Part shown: one piece after another, positions 26,496 through 36,640 of the stretch
Layout: every line of letters starts with the position of its first letter
How positions within the stretch are numbered: the stretch's first letter is position 1
Assembly: GCA_021173225.1 (NCBI GenBank)
Contig: JAJOLK010000006.1
Span: forward strand, 1-64,000
Length of the DNA: 64,000 bases
Source of the DNA: Phycisphaerales bacterium PN19_bin_20
GTDB taxonomy: Bacteria > Planctomycetota > Phycisphaerae > Phycisphaerales > UBA1924
Direction of reading: 5' to 3'
Notes under the pieces: model-generated
Database searches by the model: none
Seen by the model: the letters and a program-made list of their open reading frames with translations, nothing else
What the model was told of the DNA's origin: nothing
Translations under genes and position numbers: made by a program

Positions 26496-27545
26496 TCACG
26501 GCACCGAGTACGGCTCGGTCCCGCCGAAGTCCACGCCCTTGAGGCCAAAGAGCGTCGCAAGGATCCGCACCGGTACCTGCGTGCCGTTGGCGTGGTAGCT
26601 GCCGCGCCACACCGGGTCCTCCTGCGCGATGTACCGCCCGTACGCGTAGGTGTCCCGCTCGATCTGCCCATTCAAAAGCACGTATCCACCGGGGTTGATC
26701 GCCGTGGTCGCAACATGACGCACCGCGCCGTCGGCGGTCACCAGCAGATTGTCCGCCTCAGGGTGGTTGAAGTACACCGGGTAACGCTGGTGACGAGCGA
26801 TCCGCTCGTAGAACATCACCTTCTGCGCCGGGAACATGATCTCATCAAACCGCCGGCGGCCAAGGTCAGCGTTCCCGCCGATGTTCAGCAGCGTGCTGTT
26901 GGTAAACCGAACGTTCGTCCCCCCCGCGCCGTCGCGGTCACGGCTCCAGAACGGCGCCGGGAACTGGTAGCTCGACCGCGCGAACATCACGCTGTCGCTC
27001 CCGGCATTGCCCGGCAGCCCCTGCGCATACTCGGGCATGCTCAGGTAGCCGGTCCGGTTCTCGAGCGCATCGCGCTGCGCACGGAGCTGGCGAAGGTCCT
27101 CCGGGCACGCGGCGATCGGCTCCGGCAGCCGCCCGGTCAAATAGTCCACCAGCACCGCCGCAGAGAGGTTGATGTACGGGATCAAGCTCAGCGGCCGCTG
27201 CGCCGTAGTGAGGTTCGTCACCGGCGAGCTGGCCCGAATGATGCTGATCAACTGGTGCGTTGCCGCCCCGTAGTCGGTCGTGGCCACGCCCGTCTGGCTC
27301 CCGTCGGCATAGCGGTACGTCCGGTTGCGGACCCAGCTAAACGTCGCGATCCGGTCCTTGTAGTCCGTCCCGTACTGGATGAACGGGCGCGTGTAGTTGT
27401 TCATCTGCGCCTGGCACTTGGTCTCGCGCGCGGCCTTGCGCGCCCCGGCCAGCGCAGGCAGCAACAGAGCCACCAGGATCGCGATAATCGCGATGACCAC
27501 CAGCAGTTCGATGAGCGTAAAGCCAAGCCGCGCCACGCTGGTCAT
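26496..27545 (-). CDS. Prepilin-type N-terminal cleavage/methylation domain protein (copy B)
   Basis: [38 protein letters not shown]...[12 protein letters not shown]. Confidence 0.9.
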   Translation of the reverse strand: MTSVARLGFTLIELLVVIAIIAILVALLLPALAGARKAARETKCQAQMNNYTRPFIQYGTDYKDRIATFSWVRNRTYRYADGSQTGVATTDYGAATHQLISIIRASSPVTNLTTAQRPLSLIPYINLSAAVLVDYLTGRLPEPIAACPEDLRQLRAQRDALENRTGYLSMPEYAQGLPGNAGSDSVMFARSSYQFPAPFWSRDRDGAGGTNVRFTNSTLLNIGGNADLGRRRFDEIMFPAQKVMFYERIARHQRYPVYFNHPEADNLLVTADGAVRHVATTAINPGGYVLLNGQIERDTYAYGRYIAQEDPVWRGSYHANGTQVPVRILATLFGLKGVDFGGTEPYSVP

Positions 27546-27584
27546 CGCGTACCCTTCTTCAGCAGCCCGGGGTTCGCCGGCATC

Positions 27585-28601
27585 TCAGCGGATCGGCTCA
27601 GAACCGCCGAAGTCCACGCCCTTGAGCCCGTACAGCGTCGACAGCCACTGCAGCGGGATCGCGCCACCGGTGCTGTAATAAGTTCCGCGCCAGCGCGGCA
27701 CGTCCTGAGCGGGGATCTCGGCGTAGTTGATCGTCGCGCGGTTGATCGCGCCGTTGATCTCGATGTATCCGCCGCGGTTTAGAGATCGCCCCAGCATCTT
27801 CCGCACAGAGCCGTCCGCCGCCGTGAACAGGTTGTCAGACTCCGGGTGCAGGTGGTACTGCGGGAACGTCGCGTGCCTCGAGATCTGCTCGTAGAACAGC
27901 ACCTTGTTGGCCGGGAAGACGATGTCCACCACCTTGCGACGGCCGAGGTCGGGCGTGCCGGTGATGATCAGAGAGCCGTTAGTCTGATAGCGGATCGCCC
28001 CGCTGTTGGTGATCCTGTCGACCGCCCAGAACGCGTAGGGCACCTGGTAGCTCGACCGCATGAACATCACTCGGTTGATGCCCGTGTACCGCGGATCGCT
28101 CATGTACGCCGGACCGAGCCGCCGCGCGTCTTCCTGCGCGGTCTGGAACCTAAAGTCGTCCGGGCAGACCGCCACCGGCTCGGGCAGCTTCTGGCTGAGG
28201 TACTCGGTAAAGATCCCGGCCGAGGCGTTCACATAAGGCACAAAGTTGAGCTGGAAGTCAAAGTTCGGCACCGGCGAGAACTGCCGAGTGATGCTGATCA
28301 TCTGCCGAGTCGCGGCCTCGCTGTCCTGCGCCTGCTGGCCAGACCAGCCCCCGTCGGCGTAGCGGAACGTGCGCCCTCGGATCCAGCTATACGTTGCGAA
28401 GCGGTCCCTATTGTCCGCCGCGTACTGCGAGACCACCTTGGCGTACTGCGACTGCTGCGTCTGGCACTTGGTCTCCCGCGCGGCCTTGCGGGCCTTTGCC
28501 AGCGCGGGGAGCAGAATGCCCACCAGCAGCGCGATGATCGCGATGACCACCAGCAACTCGATCAGCGTAAAGCCGTTAACGCGAAGCACAGAACGCTTCA
28601 T
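27585..28601 (-). CDS. Prepilin-type N-terminal cleavage/methylation domain protein (copy A)
   Basis: [38 protein letters not shown]...[12 protein letters not shown]; paralogue of the adjacent gene. Confidence 0.9.
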   Translation of the reverse strand: MKRSVLRVNGFTLIELLVVIAIIALLVGILLPALAKARKAARETKCQTQQSQYAKVVSQYAADNRDRFATYSWIRGRTFRYADGGWSGQQAQDSEAATRQMISITRQFSPVPNFDFQLNFVPYVNASAGIFTEYLSQKLPEPVAVCPDDFRFQTAQEDARRLGPAYMSDPRYTGINRVMFMRSSYQVPYAFWAVDRITNSGAIRYQTNGSLIITGTPDLGRRKVVDIVFPANKVLFYEQISRHATFPQYHLHPESDNLFTAADGSVRKMLGRSLNRGGYIEINGAINRATINYAEIPAQDVPRWRGTYYSTGGAIPLQWLSTLYGLKGVDFGGSEPIR

Positions 28602-28996
28602 GCGACTCCCCTTCTAGACAAAGTTCCTTTGAACGCCCAAGCCCAGGGCAAAGCCTCAGAACGAGGCCGCTGAGTAGAGTATAACGGAGAGTTGGCCAAA
28701 GTGCAACGACTTTTTGATCGCTTTGAGCCCATGGTCATTGCCGACCCCCTGCCCGCTCAGCCCCACCCCTCCAAGAGTCTCGACGCCCGGAGGGCCCGAC
28801 TCGATATACTCGGCCAGCACGCGTCACGCCTCACGCCTCTCACCCACGCCCCAAGCGGGAAATCGGCCAGCCCCGCAGGCGTAAGGGCCTCAAGGGTTAC
28901 GGGTGCCGTCTCATAGACCCCCCCCCTAAGGTTCGGATTCTGGTCCCTTAGGACCCTACGTCTCAGATGCCAGGCCCCCCCAAACCCGCAGAACAC

Positions 28997-29941
28997 ATGG
29001 CCACCGATCCCCCCAACCGCGCGAGACTCGACACCGAGCTCGACAACCCCCGCTCAAGGGCCCTGCACCAATTGGATGTCGGCGCGTGCGTCGAGCTACT
29101 TCAGACCGAAGACCAGGCCGCCTTTGACGCCGCCGTCCAAGCCCGCGCGGCACTCGTCGCGTTCATCCAGGCCGTTGCCAGCCGTTTCGGCCCCTGCGAT
29201 TCCCCATCGCCCGGCCGCCTGATCTACATCGGCGCTGGCACCTCAGGGCGGCTGGGCGTGCTCGACGCCAGCGAAGCGCCGCCAACCTTTTGCGTGCCGC
29301 CGGGGCTGATTGTCGGGATCATCGCCGGGGGCGAGGGGGCCCTGCGCCGCTCCAGCGAGGGTCGAGAAGATGAGCCCGACGGCGCCCGCACTGATCTTGA
29401 AGCCCTGGCGTTGACTAGCCGCGACACGGTGCTGGGCATTGCCGCTGGCGGCACCACGCCGTACGTCTTGGGCGGGCTGCAACTGGCCAAGGCCCTTGCC
29501 CCCGGCTGCCTGACGGGGCTGCTGACGTGCGCGCGAGTACCCAAGCCGCCCGCGTGCGACCACTTGATCCTGCTGGCGACCGGGCCCGAGGTGCTCACCG
29601 GCAGTACGCGCCTCAAGGCTGGCACCGCCACCAAGCTGGCCCTCAACACCATCAGCACCACGCTGATGGTCCAGTCCGGCCGGGTCTACGGCAACCTGAT
29701 GGTCGACGTCCGCGCCACCAACGACAAGCTGCGCGACCGGGCCGCCCGGGTGGTCTCAACGCTCACAGGCCTTGACCGCGCCGCCGCGCTCGCGCTGCTC
29801 GACCGCGCCGACGGGCACGCCAAGGTCGCCGTCGTCATGGCCCGGCTCACCATCGACGCGGCAACCGCGCGGGCCAAGCTGGCTGAAGTGGGGGTGGGGG
29901 GCCGTCTCAGCGCGGTCATCGATCAGCACCCGGCGGCGTAA
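28997..29941 (+). CDS. murQ: N-acetylmuramic acid 6-phosphate etherase
   Basis: RLIYIGAGTSGRLGVLDASEAPPTFCVPPGLIVGIIAGGEGALRRSSEG.ED, GIAAGGTTPYV, KAGTATKLALNTIST..M...G.VYGNLMVDVRATNDKL. Confidence 0.95.
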   Translation: MATDPPNRARLDTELDNPRSRALHQLDVGACVELLQTEDQAAFDAAVQARAALVAFIQAVASRFGPCDSPSPGRLIYIGAGTSGRLGVLDASEAPPTFCVPPGLIVGIIAGGEGALRRSSEGREDEPDGARTDLEALALTSRDTVLGIAAGGTTPYVLGGLQLAKALAPGCLTGLLTCARVPKPPACDHLILLATGPEVLTGSTRLKAGTATKLALNTISTTLMVQSGRVYGNLMVDVRATNDKLRDRAARVVSTLTGLDRAAALALLDRADGHAKVAVVMARLTIDAATARAKLAEVGVGGRLSAVIDQHPAA

Positions 29942-29972
29942 CTCGCGATGAAGATCGGCAACGCTCGAAGGT

Positions 29973-30404
29973 TTATATGCCCTTGCCGGCGCGGCTCTGG
30001 GCCATGCGCAGCTTCAGTCGGGCCCGGTCGCGGTCGCGCGTCAACTTGACTGACTGCTCGACGCTCGAAGCCTTCTGGCCCTCGGCAGCTGCCAGCTCTT
30101 TGCTTGCCGCGCCTTGCTCAAGCTCCTCGGCGGGGATGGCCCGTGAGGTCAGAACCGTGAGCTTGTTGTTGACCATCTGGGCGAAGCCGTCTTCAACCAA
30201 GTAGCTGCGTGTACCGCCGCCGCCTTTGGCGGTAGTCGGGAACGAGACGGTCATTGGGCCCAGGCCCAGCTTGAGCACAATCGGCGCGCGCCCGGGTGCG
30301 AAGCCCATCTGCCCGTCGTGGGCGGGGATGCTCGCGTAGGTCGCCGGCTCGTCAAGGAGCTTGCCCTGCGGGGTGACAAGGCGGATCAGGAAGCTGGTGG
30401 CCAA
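29973..30404 (-). CDS. atpC: F0F1 ATP synthase epsilon subunit-like
   Basis: FLIRLVTPQGKLLDEPATYASIPAHDGQMGFAPGRAPIVLKLGLGPMTV...YLVEDGFAQMVNNKLTVLTSRAIPAEEL; no other atp gene adjacent. Confidence 0.8.
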   Translation of the reverse strand: MATSFLIRLVTPQGKLLDEPATYASIPAHDGQMGFAPGRAPIVLKLGLGPMTVSFPTTAKGGGGTRSYLVEDGFAQMVNNKLTVLTSRAIPAEELEQGAASKELAAAEGQKASSVEQSVKLTRDRDRARLKLRMAQSRAGKGI

Positions 30405-30560
30405 GGGGAGTGTCTCCGTGCAAGCCGCGCGCTCAACTGCCCGCGGCGAGGGCGAGTTTAGGCCTGCGGCGGGCGATCAACCGCCGACCACGAGGGCCCG
30501 CGTGACACCCGCGCGACACCCGCGCCCCACCCGCGCCACACCCACCCCTATCCTAATCTC

Positions 30561-31682
30561 GTGCTGCAGATCGGCCCGGTCAAACTCGCCACCAACTTGC
30601 TCTTGGCACCGATTGCCGGGTATTGCGACCTGGCCTTTCGTCTAATTTGTCGCCACGCCAGCTTCATGCCAGAGGCTGACCCCCGCTCAACCTTCACACC
30701 CACCGGCGGCGTCGGGCTCGCGTGCACAGACCTGCTCAGCCCGCAGGGCCTGCTCCGCGGCAGCGCCAGCAGCCTAGACCTTGCACGCACCAGCGACGAG
30801 GACAAGCCCGTGGGTATGCAGCTCTACGGCAGCGACCCTGACATCATGGCCGAGGGCGCGCTGTGGGCCGTTCGGCACGGCGCGACCGTCGTTGACATCA
30901 ACATGGGCTGCCCGGTTGACAAGGTGACCAAGAAGGACGGCGGCTCGCGGCTCTTGTGCATCCCGGACACCGCCGTAGAGATCGCGCGCCGCTGCGCCCG
31001 CGTGCTCGAGCCCCACGGCGTGCCGCTAACGTGCAAGATGCGGCTGGGGTGGTTTGATGACGCGCCGGTGGCGCTCTGGCTGGCCCCGCGATTGATCGAT
31101 GCCGGCGCGCAGGCGATCACGGTGCACGGGCGCACGACACAGCAGAAGTTCATGGGCGTGGTCAGTCACGAGGGCATCGCGCGCGTCGTTGAGGCTGTCG
31201 GGCGGGCCAGCCAGCGCACGCCGGCGATCCCGGTAATCGGCAACGGCGACGTCCGCGATGCGCACGATGTGGTGGCGATGATCGCCAAGACTGGGTGCGC
31301 GGGCGTAATGATCGGGCGCGGCGCGCTGAGTACGCCGTGGCTCTTCCGCGACGCGTGGACGCTGCAGACGAAGGGCTTTGTTCCAAGCGAGCCAACCACG
31401 CGCCAGAAGCTCGACTTGATCCGCATGTATCTGGATTGGATGATCGAATTCCGCGGCGAGCACTACGCGATGGTGCAGATGCGACGGCGGATCAGCTGGT
31501 TTGGCAAACGCCTGGGGCGTGAGCTTGACTATCGCGGCACCCCCACGGGTTGCAAACCGCTGCGCGAAGCGATGCGCGGCACAGCAACCCCCGATGACTG
31601 CCGTGTGCTGCTGGACCGCTTCGAGGCCGGAGAGCTGCGCGGCGGAGGCTACGACGCGCCGGTGGAAGAGGCGGCGGTATAG
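30561..31682 (+). CDS. tRNA-dihydrouridine synthase
   Basis: LLLAPIAGYCDLAFRLICR, GVGLACTDLLSPQ, VDINMGCPVDKVTKKDGGSRLL, ITVHGRTTQQKFMG, IPVIGNGDV, GVMIGRGALSTPWLF. Confidence 0.92.
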   Translation: MLQIGPVKLATNLLLAPIAGYCDLAFRLICRHASFMPEADPRSTFTPTGGVGLACTDLLSPQGLLRGSASSLDLARTSDEDKPVGMQLYGSDPDIMAEGALWAVRHGATVVDINMGCPVDKVTKKDGGSRLLCIPDTAVEIARRCARVLEPHGVPLTCKMRLGWFDDAPVALWLAPRLIDAGAQAITVHGRTTQQKFMGVVSHEGIARVVEAVGRASQRTPAIPVIGNGDVRDAHDVVAMIAKTGCAGVMIGRGALSTPWLFRDAWTLQTKGFVPSEPTTRQKLDLIRMYLDWMIEFRGEHYAMVQMRRRISWFGKRLGRELDYRGTPTGCKPLREAMRGTATPDDCRVLLDRFEAGELRGGGYDAPVEEAAV

Positions 31683-31689
31683 CGGCGGT

Positions 31690-32556
31690 TTAACGACGCT
31701 TCGGGGCCGCGGTCTTGCGAGCGTCGCTCGCGCCCGTTTGGCCAATGACAGTTGAGCTCTTGCGTCCAGCATCCTCGCTCATACGTGCGCTTTTGGCAGA
31801 CACCCGCAACTCGCAGCGCTGGCCAAGCTCGGCGCAGATCGGGTGCTGCCCGCACGCGACGCCACGGGCCTTGCAGGCGTACCGCCCGTGGAAGATCAGC
31901 CTGTGCGAGAGGTCGCACCAGCTCTCGCGCGGGAAGCTGGCCATCAGGGCCCGCTCGGTCTGCTGGACGTTCGCGCCGAGCTTCACGAGCCCGAGCCGCT
32001 GGCTCAGGCGGTGCACATGCGTGTCCACCACCACGTTCATGTTGATGCCAAAGGCGTTGCCCAGAACGACGCCGGCGGTCTTGCGAGCCACCCCGCGCAG
32101 AGTCAGCAGCTCGTCCATCGTCGGTGGCACCTGCCCGCCGAATCGCTCGACCACGTCACGCATCGCCGATTGGACCGCCTTGGCCTTTGACCGGAACAGC
32201 CCGATTGACTTGATGTACGGCTCGATGGCCTCGGGCGTGCTGGCCGCGAAGTCCGTCGGCGTCTTGAAGGCCGCGAACAGCGCGGGCGTCGCTTTGTTCA
32301 CGCTCACGTCGGTCGCCTGCGCCGAGAGGATCGTCGCCACCAGCAGCTCGTGCGGGCGGCTGTGGACCAGCTCGCAGTGCGCGTGCGGGTAGTGCGTAGC
32401 CAGCAACGCCAATGCCCGCGTGGCACGGTCGCGCTGGGCCCGCGTGGCGCGCGGCAGCGTGACGCCGACAGCAGGCAACGCCGGGTTAGGCTTGGCTGCG
32501 TCCGCGTCGATTCGCTCGCGCGTGCCGCCTTCAGCCTTTGCCGCCGGCTTGCTCAT
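31690..32556 (-). CDS. nth: Endonuclease III
   Basis: LVATILSAQATDVSVNKATPALF, LLTLRGVARKTAGVVLGNAFG...VVDTHVHRLSQRLGLV, C-terminal Fe-S cysteines CKARGVACGQHPIC. Confidence 0.92.
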   Translation of the reverse strand: MSKPAAKAEGGTRERIDADAAKPNPALPAVGVTLPRATRAQRDRATRALALLATHYPHAHCELVHSRPHELLVATILSAQATDVSVNKATPALFAAFKTPTDFAASTPEAIEPYIKSIGLFRSKAKAVQSAMRDVVERFGGQVPPTMDELLTLRGVARKTAGVVLGNAFGINMNVVVDTHVHRLSQRLGLVKLGANVQQTERALMASFPRESWCDLSHRLIFHGRYACKARGVACGQHPICAELGQRCELRVSAKSARMSEDAGRKSSTVIGQTGASDARKTAAPKRR

Positions 32557-32612
32557 GGCACGGGCAGCATATGAGCTGAGAAACCCGCTGGCCCCGCGCC
32601 CGCCGACGGCGA

Positions 32613-33206
32613 ATGATCAGTGCCCACCCGCGGAGCCGCCGAGCGCCGGCCACCGTGCACCTCAACCCGCCCCCGGCACCGCCGACGGGGCGATCAAAGC
32701 GCCCACGGTGTCCCGCTCCCGCGTTGATTTTGGCCGCGATCTATCCCGTGATTGTCTGGTTCCTGATCTACCGCCTTCGGCGGACCTGGCCCGGCTTTGT
32801 GCTGGCCATCGTCGCCGGTTCGGTGGTCTGGGCGCTGGCGCCAACGATTAAGAGCTTTGTGCCCAAGGGTGGCGAGGTCATCAGCGTGCTGATCTACGCC
32901 GAAGCCGCGCTTGTCTCGATCATCGGCCTGTGGATCGCCACGCTCCGCCGTCCGCCCAACCTCCACGTCTATTGCCCGAGCTGCCACTATGACCTTGAAG
33001 GGCTCACCCCCGAGGCGATGGGCACCCGCTGCCCGGAGTGTGGCGAGCTGCTCCCGCCTCGCGAACGCCCAAAGGTTTTGGCCAACTGCCCCACTTGTGA
33101 TCAAGCCTTGACCGCGGCCGACCTGCGCGGGCGCGGCCCGCGCTGCCCGACGTGCGCCACGGTGTTGCCCACTGAGCCCGCCGCGCGCTTCAAGCCCACA
33201 CGCTGA
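32613..33206 (+). CDS. Membrane protein with zinc-ribbon-like cysteine motifs
   Basis: Hydrophobic segments followed by CPSCHYDLEGL...CPECGELLPP...CPTCDQAL...CPTCATVL. Confidence 0.65.
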   Translation: MISAHPRSRRAPATVHLNPPPAPPTGRSKRPRCPAPALILAAIYPVIVWFLIYRLRRTWPGFVLAIVAGSVVWALAPTIKSFVPKGGEVISVLIYAEAALVSIIGLWIATLRRPPNLHVYCPSCHYDLEGLTPEAMGTRCPECGELLPPRERPKVLANCPTCDQALTAADLRGRGPRCPTCATVLPTEPAARFKPTR

Positions 33207-33215
33207 CTGCCGGCT

Positions 33216-34604
33216 TTACCGCGAGACCGGAAGTGGGTCTTTGGCGCGGCCCTCGGCCCACGCCTTAAAACGCGGCCAGACCACCTCGCGCAGCACGATC
33301 TTCAGGCACGCCGCCACGGGGATCGCCAGCAGCAACCCGTAAAAGCCGGCCAAGATGCCGCCCGCCACGCTCGCGAACAAGATGCTCGGCGTGCCCATCC
33401 CCGTGCGATCGCCCTGGATGCGCGGCGTCAGTATGTAGTCGTCCACCACCTGCGCAAGCCCGTGCACAATTAGAGGGCCCACCACCGCCCACCACATCGC
33501 CGCCCGAATCCCTTCCTCGGGCGGGCTCAGCAACATCAGCGCGATGGCGATGGGCATCCCGATGGCCGCCACATATGGCAGCAGCGCCAGCACCCCGATG
33601 ATCGGCCCGAGCACCAGCGGCGCGGGCACGCCCACGAGCCAGTACCCCAGCGTGTAGTGCACCACCAGCACCGCGCAAATCGTCAGCCGACCGCGGACGA
33701 AGCCGGCGATCACGAAGTCCATCTTCGACAGCAGGTCAATCACCCAGCCCTTGCGCCGCTCGGGGATCAGGCTCTCCCAGAAGCCCATGACACGCCCCCA
33801 GCCCGTGCAAAAGAAGTAGAAAAAGAACGCCGTAAGGAACGCGCCAAAGCCCACGGCCGTGAGCGAGCCCGCGACACTGGTGAGCGCCCCGAGCACGCCC
33901 GCGCCCGTCGAGAGCGCCCGTCCGCCCACGTCCTGCGCGTTCTCACGAAGCCAGACAATCGACCTCTGCCCAACGTTGTACATCGCGGCCGCGAGCCGAT
34001 CGGGCTGATCGCGGAGCGTTGCCTCCGGCCCCGCCGGCACGCTCCCCGGTGGCGGCGTCAGCGGGATCTCGCCGCGGTCCATTGCCGCGACACGCTCGTG
34101 CTCAACCTGCAGCGCCACCAGCCGCGTGCGGATCTTGTTCCACGCCGGGCCCAGCGCATCGACCTTGCCGGCCAGCTCTGCGTCCTGCGGCTTCTCGATG
34201 CTCGTCAGCAGCGCGCCGACTTTGCGGCTGAGGTTCTGCGCGTACGACGCGGCCTGAACGCCGCCGACGCTCAGGCCGACGCTCGCTGGCACCACAATCA
34301 CCAGCAGCGCACCGAAGATGAGCCCCAGCGCCGCGCCGGGACGCCCCACGATCCGCCACTTCGTCAGCCACTTTACAAACGGCTCTACCAAGTACGCCAG
34401 CAGCATCGCCAGCAGGATCGGCACCGTCACCACGCTGAGCCGATACCCCAGCCACAGCACCCCGAACACTGACATGATCAGCAGCACGTCGCGCAGCGGC
34501 TGAATCTGCCACAGGTGCAGGCTTGACCACGCGCCCTGCGCGGGCACGGGGGGTGCGGTCGGCGACTGCGTTTCGCCGTCGTTTTGAGAGGTGTTTGGGG
34601 CCAC
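33216..34604 (-). CDS. AI-2E family transporter
   Basis: Multi-TM; TICAVLVVHYTLGYWLVGVPAPLVLGPIIGVLALLPYVAAIGMPIAI...DDYILTPRIQGDRTGM. Confidence 0.85.
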   Translation of the reverse strand: MAPNTSQNDGETQSPTAPPVPAQGAWSSLHLWQIQPLRDVLLIMSVFGVLWLGYRLSVVTVPILLAMLLAYLVEPFVKWLTKWRIVGRPGAALGLIFGALLVIVVPASVGLSVGGVQAASYAQNLSRKVGALLTSIEKPQDAELAGKVDALGPAWNKIRTRLVALQVEHERVAAMDRGEIPLTPPPGSVPAGPEATLRDQPDRLAAAMYNVGQRSIVWLRENAQDVGGRALSTGAGVLGALTSVAGSLTAVGFGAFLTAFFFYFFCTGWGRVMGFWESLIPERRKGWVIDLLSKMDFVIAGFVRGRLTICAVLVVHYTLGYWLVGVPAPLVLGPIIGVLALLPYVAAIGMPIAIALMLLSPPEEGIRAAMWWAVVGPLIVHGLAQVVDDYILTPRIQGDRTGMGTPSILFASVAGGILAGFYGLLLAIPVAACLKIVLREVVWPRFKAWAEGRAKDPLPVSR

Positions 34605-34802
34605 AGCGTCTTATCGGTACCGCGGCCCGCACGGCGTGAGACGTCGAGCCCCCGCCAACTGACGCACGTTGAAAGAGACGCGGGGCTCAATCGCGTGCAA
34701 GCTTGATGCTCAGCGCCGGACACACCCCGGCACACAAGCCGCTGCCCCCTAAAGCTGCAACCACACTTCGCTCGGCCCTCGCTTCGCCCGGTGCGCGAAT
34801 CG

Positions 34803-35228
34803 CTAAGCCCGCGCGCCCTCAGCGCCCAACGCAAAGACCTCGTCAAAGTCATAGACCCCCACAAAGTCTTCGAAGCGATCGTCATCGCTGCGGCGCATGT
34901 CGCCCCGGTCGATCATCGCGTAGACGATCGCGCCAAAGTCCGCCGTGCCGCGCAGGCCCCAGTGCCGCAGCACCGTCCCGGCCATCATCCCGTACCGGGT
35001 TTGGGCCAAGACCTTCAGCGCTACCGAGAGCTGCTGGCCCGTGACGTGCCGGGATTCTTCGATCACAAAGCCGCGCTGCTCGGAGACATCACCGCCGCGG
35101 GCCCGAGCCTTGTAGACCTGCTCAACCGCGAACCGCAGCCCCTCGACCACGAACGCGAACGCCCCGGGCGAGAGCGCCGCCGCCCGCGCCCGAATCATGG
35201 TCCAGTCTGGCTCGCGTTCAAAAGACAT
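34803..35228 (-). CDS. Minf_1886 family-like protein
   Basis: AFAFVVEGLRFAVEQVYKARA...RHVTGQQLSVALKVLAQTRYGMMAGTVLRHWGLRGTADFGAIVYAMID. Confidence 0.8.
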   Translation of the reverse strand: MSFEREPDWTMIRARAAALSPGAFAFVVEGLRFAVEQVYKARARGGDVSEQRGFVIEESRHVTGQQLSVALKVLAQTRYGMMAGTVLRHWGLRGTADFGAIVYAMIDRGDMRRSDDDRFEDFVGVYDFDEVFALGAEGARA

Positions 35229-35237
35229 ATTCCTACT

Positions 35238-35930
35238 CTACGCGGGCTTCACAGGCATTGCACGGGGTCCGCTTACCCAAGACGATGCGCCGTCAAAGTA
35301 CCGCAGCTTGCGCTCCAGCCAAGGGCTGGGCGTATTGCCAAGGCCAACCCGCGCGGAAGTCGCCACCTTCACGCGCGAAACCTCCCCCGGCAAGCCCAAC
35401 CAGAGAACCTGACCCACGGTCAGATCCAGACCATCAAGGCCGCGGTCCATTTCTAGGTGCTTGCACAGCCGGCCCGGCCCGCGGCACAAATCGCGGAACT
35501 TAGACCTGTTTTCGGCGTCGATGAGCACGCTGTCAACCACAATCGGCTCAACTGCCCGAATCAGTACCGCCATGCCGATCCCGCCGCCCCCCGGATTGGT
35601 CACCGTCGCTGGCCCGCACACCACATTGAGCATGTGGTGCATCCCATAGGTGAAGTAGATGTAGCCCGTGCCAGCCTGCTTCCACATGCTCGCAACCCGC
35701 GGCGTGCGCCGGCCCCCAAAGGTGTGACACCCCGCGTCCCTAGGCCCCAGATACGCCTCGGTCTCGACGACACGCCCCGCAAACCGCCGCCCGTCGGGCC
35801 AGGCCCGGACAAGCATCGTCCCGATCAACCCCTGGGCCACTGCCCGTGCCTCGCGCGCGAACCAAGCCCGCGGCAGTGGAGCAGAAAGTGGGGGGGCGGG
35901 AGGCGGTCGATCTTGAACTCGCGTCCGCAT
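35238..35930 (-). CDS. DNA-3-methyladenine glycosylase (AAG/MPG family)
   Basis: GRVVETEAYLGPRDAGCHTFGGRRTPRVASMWKQAGTGYIYFTYGMHHMLNVVCG, CRGPGRLCKHLEM. Confidence 0.92.
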   Translation of the reverse strand: MRTRVQDRPPPAPPLSAPLPRAWFAREARAVAQGLIGTMLVRAWPDGRRFAGRVVETEAYLGPRDAGCHTFGGRRTPRVASMWKQAGTGYIYFTYGMHHMLNVVCGPATVTNPGGGGIGMAVLIRAVEPIVVDSVLIDAENRSKFRDLCRGPGRLCKHLEMDRGLDGLDLTVGQVLWLGLPGEVSRVKVATSARVGLGNTPSPWLERKLRYFDGASSWVSGPRAMPVKPA

Positions 35931-36037
35931 AGGCCCAACTATTGGCCCGAGAACCAGCCGCCCCGGCGGTCGCTTAGTCCCGCTAAACCGCCTTTGCGAT
36001 TTGCAACCCCTGTACGGTTTGGGTTGTACACTTGTGC

Positions 36038-36640
36038 ATGCTCAGCGCCCGGGAAGAACGCGCCTTGATCCGCCGCGTGGTCGCGGGCGATCGTGACGCC
36101 GCCGAGGCGTTGGTGCGGGCTTATCAGGGGCCGCTGTTCAGCTACATGCTGCGGATGACCGGGCGGCCGGAGGTCGCCGAAGACGTCACGCAGGAGGCCT
36201 TTGTCCGGGCCCTCACCCACCTGGCCCGCTACGACGAGCAGTACCGCTTCAGCACTTGGCTGTTCACCATCGCCAAGCGCCTGCACGTCAACGCCCGCGC
36301 CAAGCTCGCGCCCACGTTCGACTCCGGCGTAGTCGGCGCGGCTTCAAGCACAGGGCACATTGGGTCGTCGCCGAGTCCGTCTGATGAAGGCACGCCCGCC
36401 GAGTTGATCGACGGCGCCTCTGGCGCGCTGCAGCGGGCCCTCGGACGGCTCAGCGCCGAGCAGCGCGAGGTCATCGTGCTCTTCTATCAGCTCCGCTGGC
36501 CCGTCGAGCAGATCGGCCAGTACATGGACCTGCCGGTAGGCACGGTCAAGAGCCACCTATTCCGCGCGCGGGCTCGCCTGCGCAGCGCGCTGGCCGAAGA
36601 CGTCAGCATCGTCGCCTGGCTGGCGGAGGTGCCCGCGTGA
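36038..36640 (+). CDS. ECF-type RNA polymerase sigma factor
   Basis: YMLRMTGRPEVAEDVTQEAFVRALTHL, RFSTWLFTIAKR, LSAEQREVIVLFYQLRWPVEQIGQYMDLPVGTVKSHLFRARARLRSAL. Confidence 0.92.
   Translation: MLSAREERALIRRVVAGDRDAAEALVRAYQGPLFSYMLRMTGRPEVAEDVTQEAFVRALTHLARYDEQYRFSTWLFTIAKRLHVNARAKLAPTFDSGVVGAASSTGHIGSSPSPSDEGTPAELIDGASGALQRALGRLSAEQREVIVLFYQLRWPVEQIGQYMDLPVGTVKSHLFRARARLRSALAEDVSIVAWLAEVPA

Noticed and set aside
26592-28673. 396-aa and 275-aa ORFs antisense to the prepilin pair
   Set aside because: The prepilin genes on the minus strand are clearly real; the antisense ORFs lack motifs.
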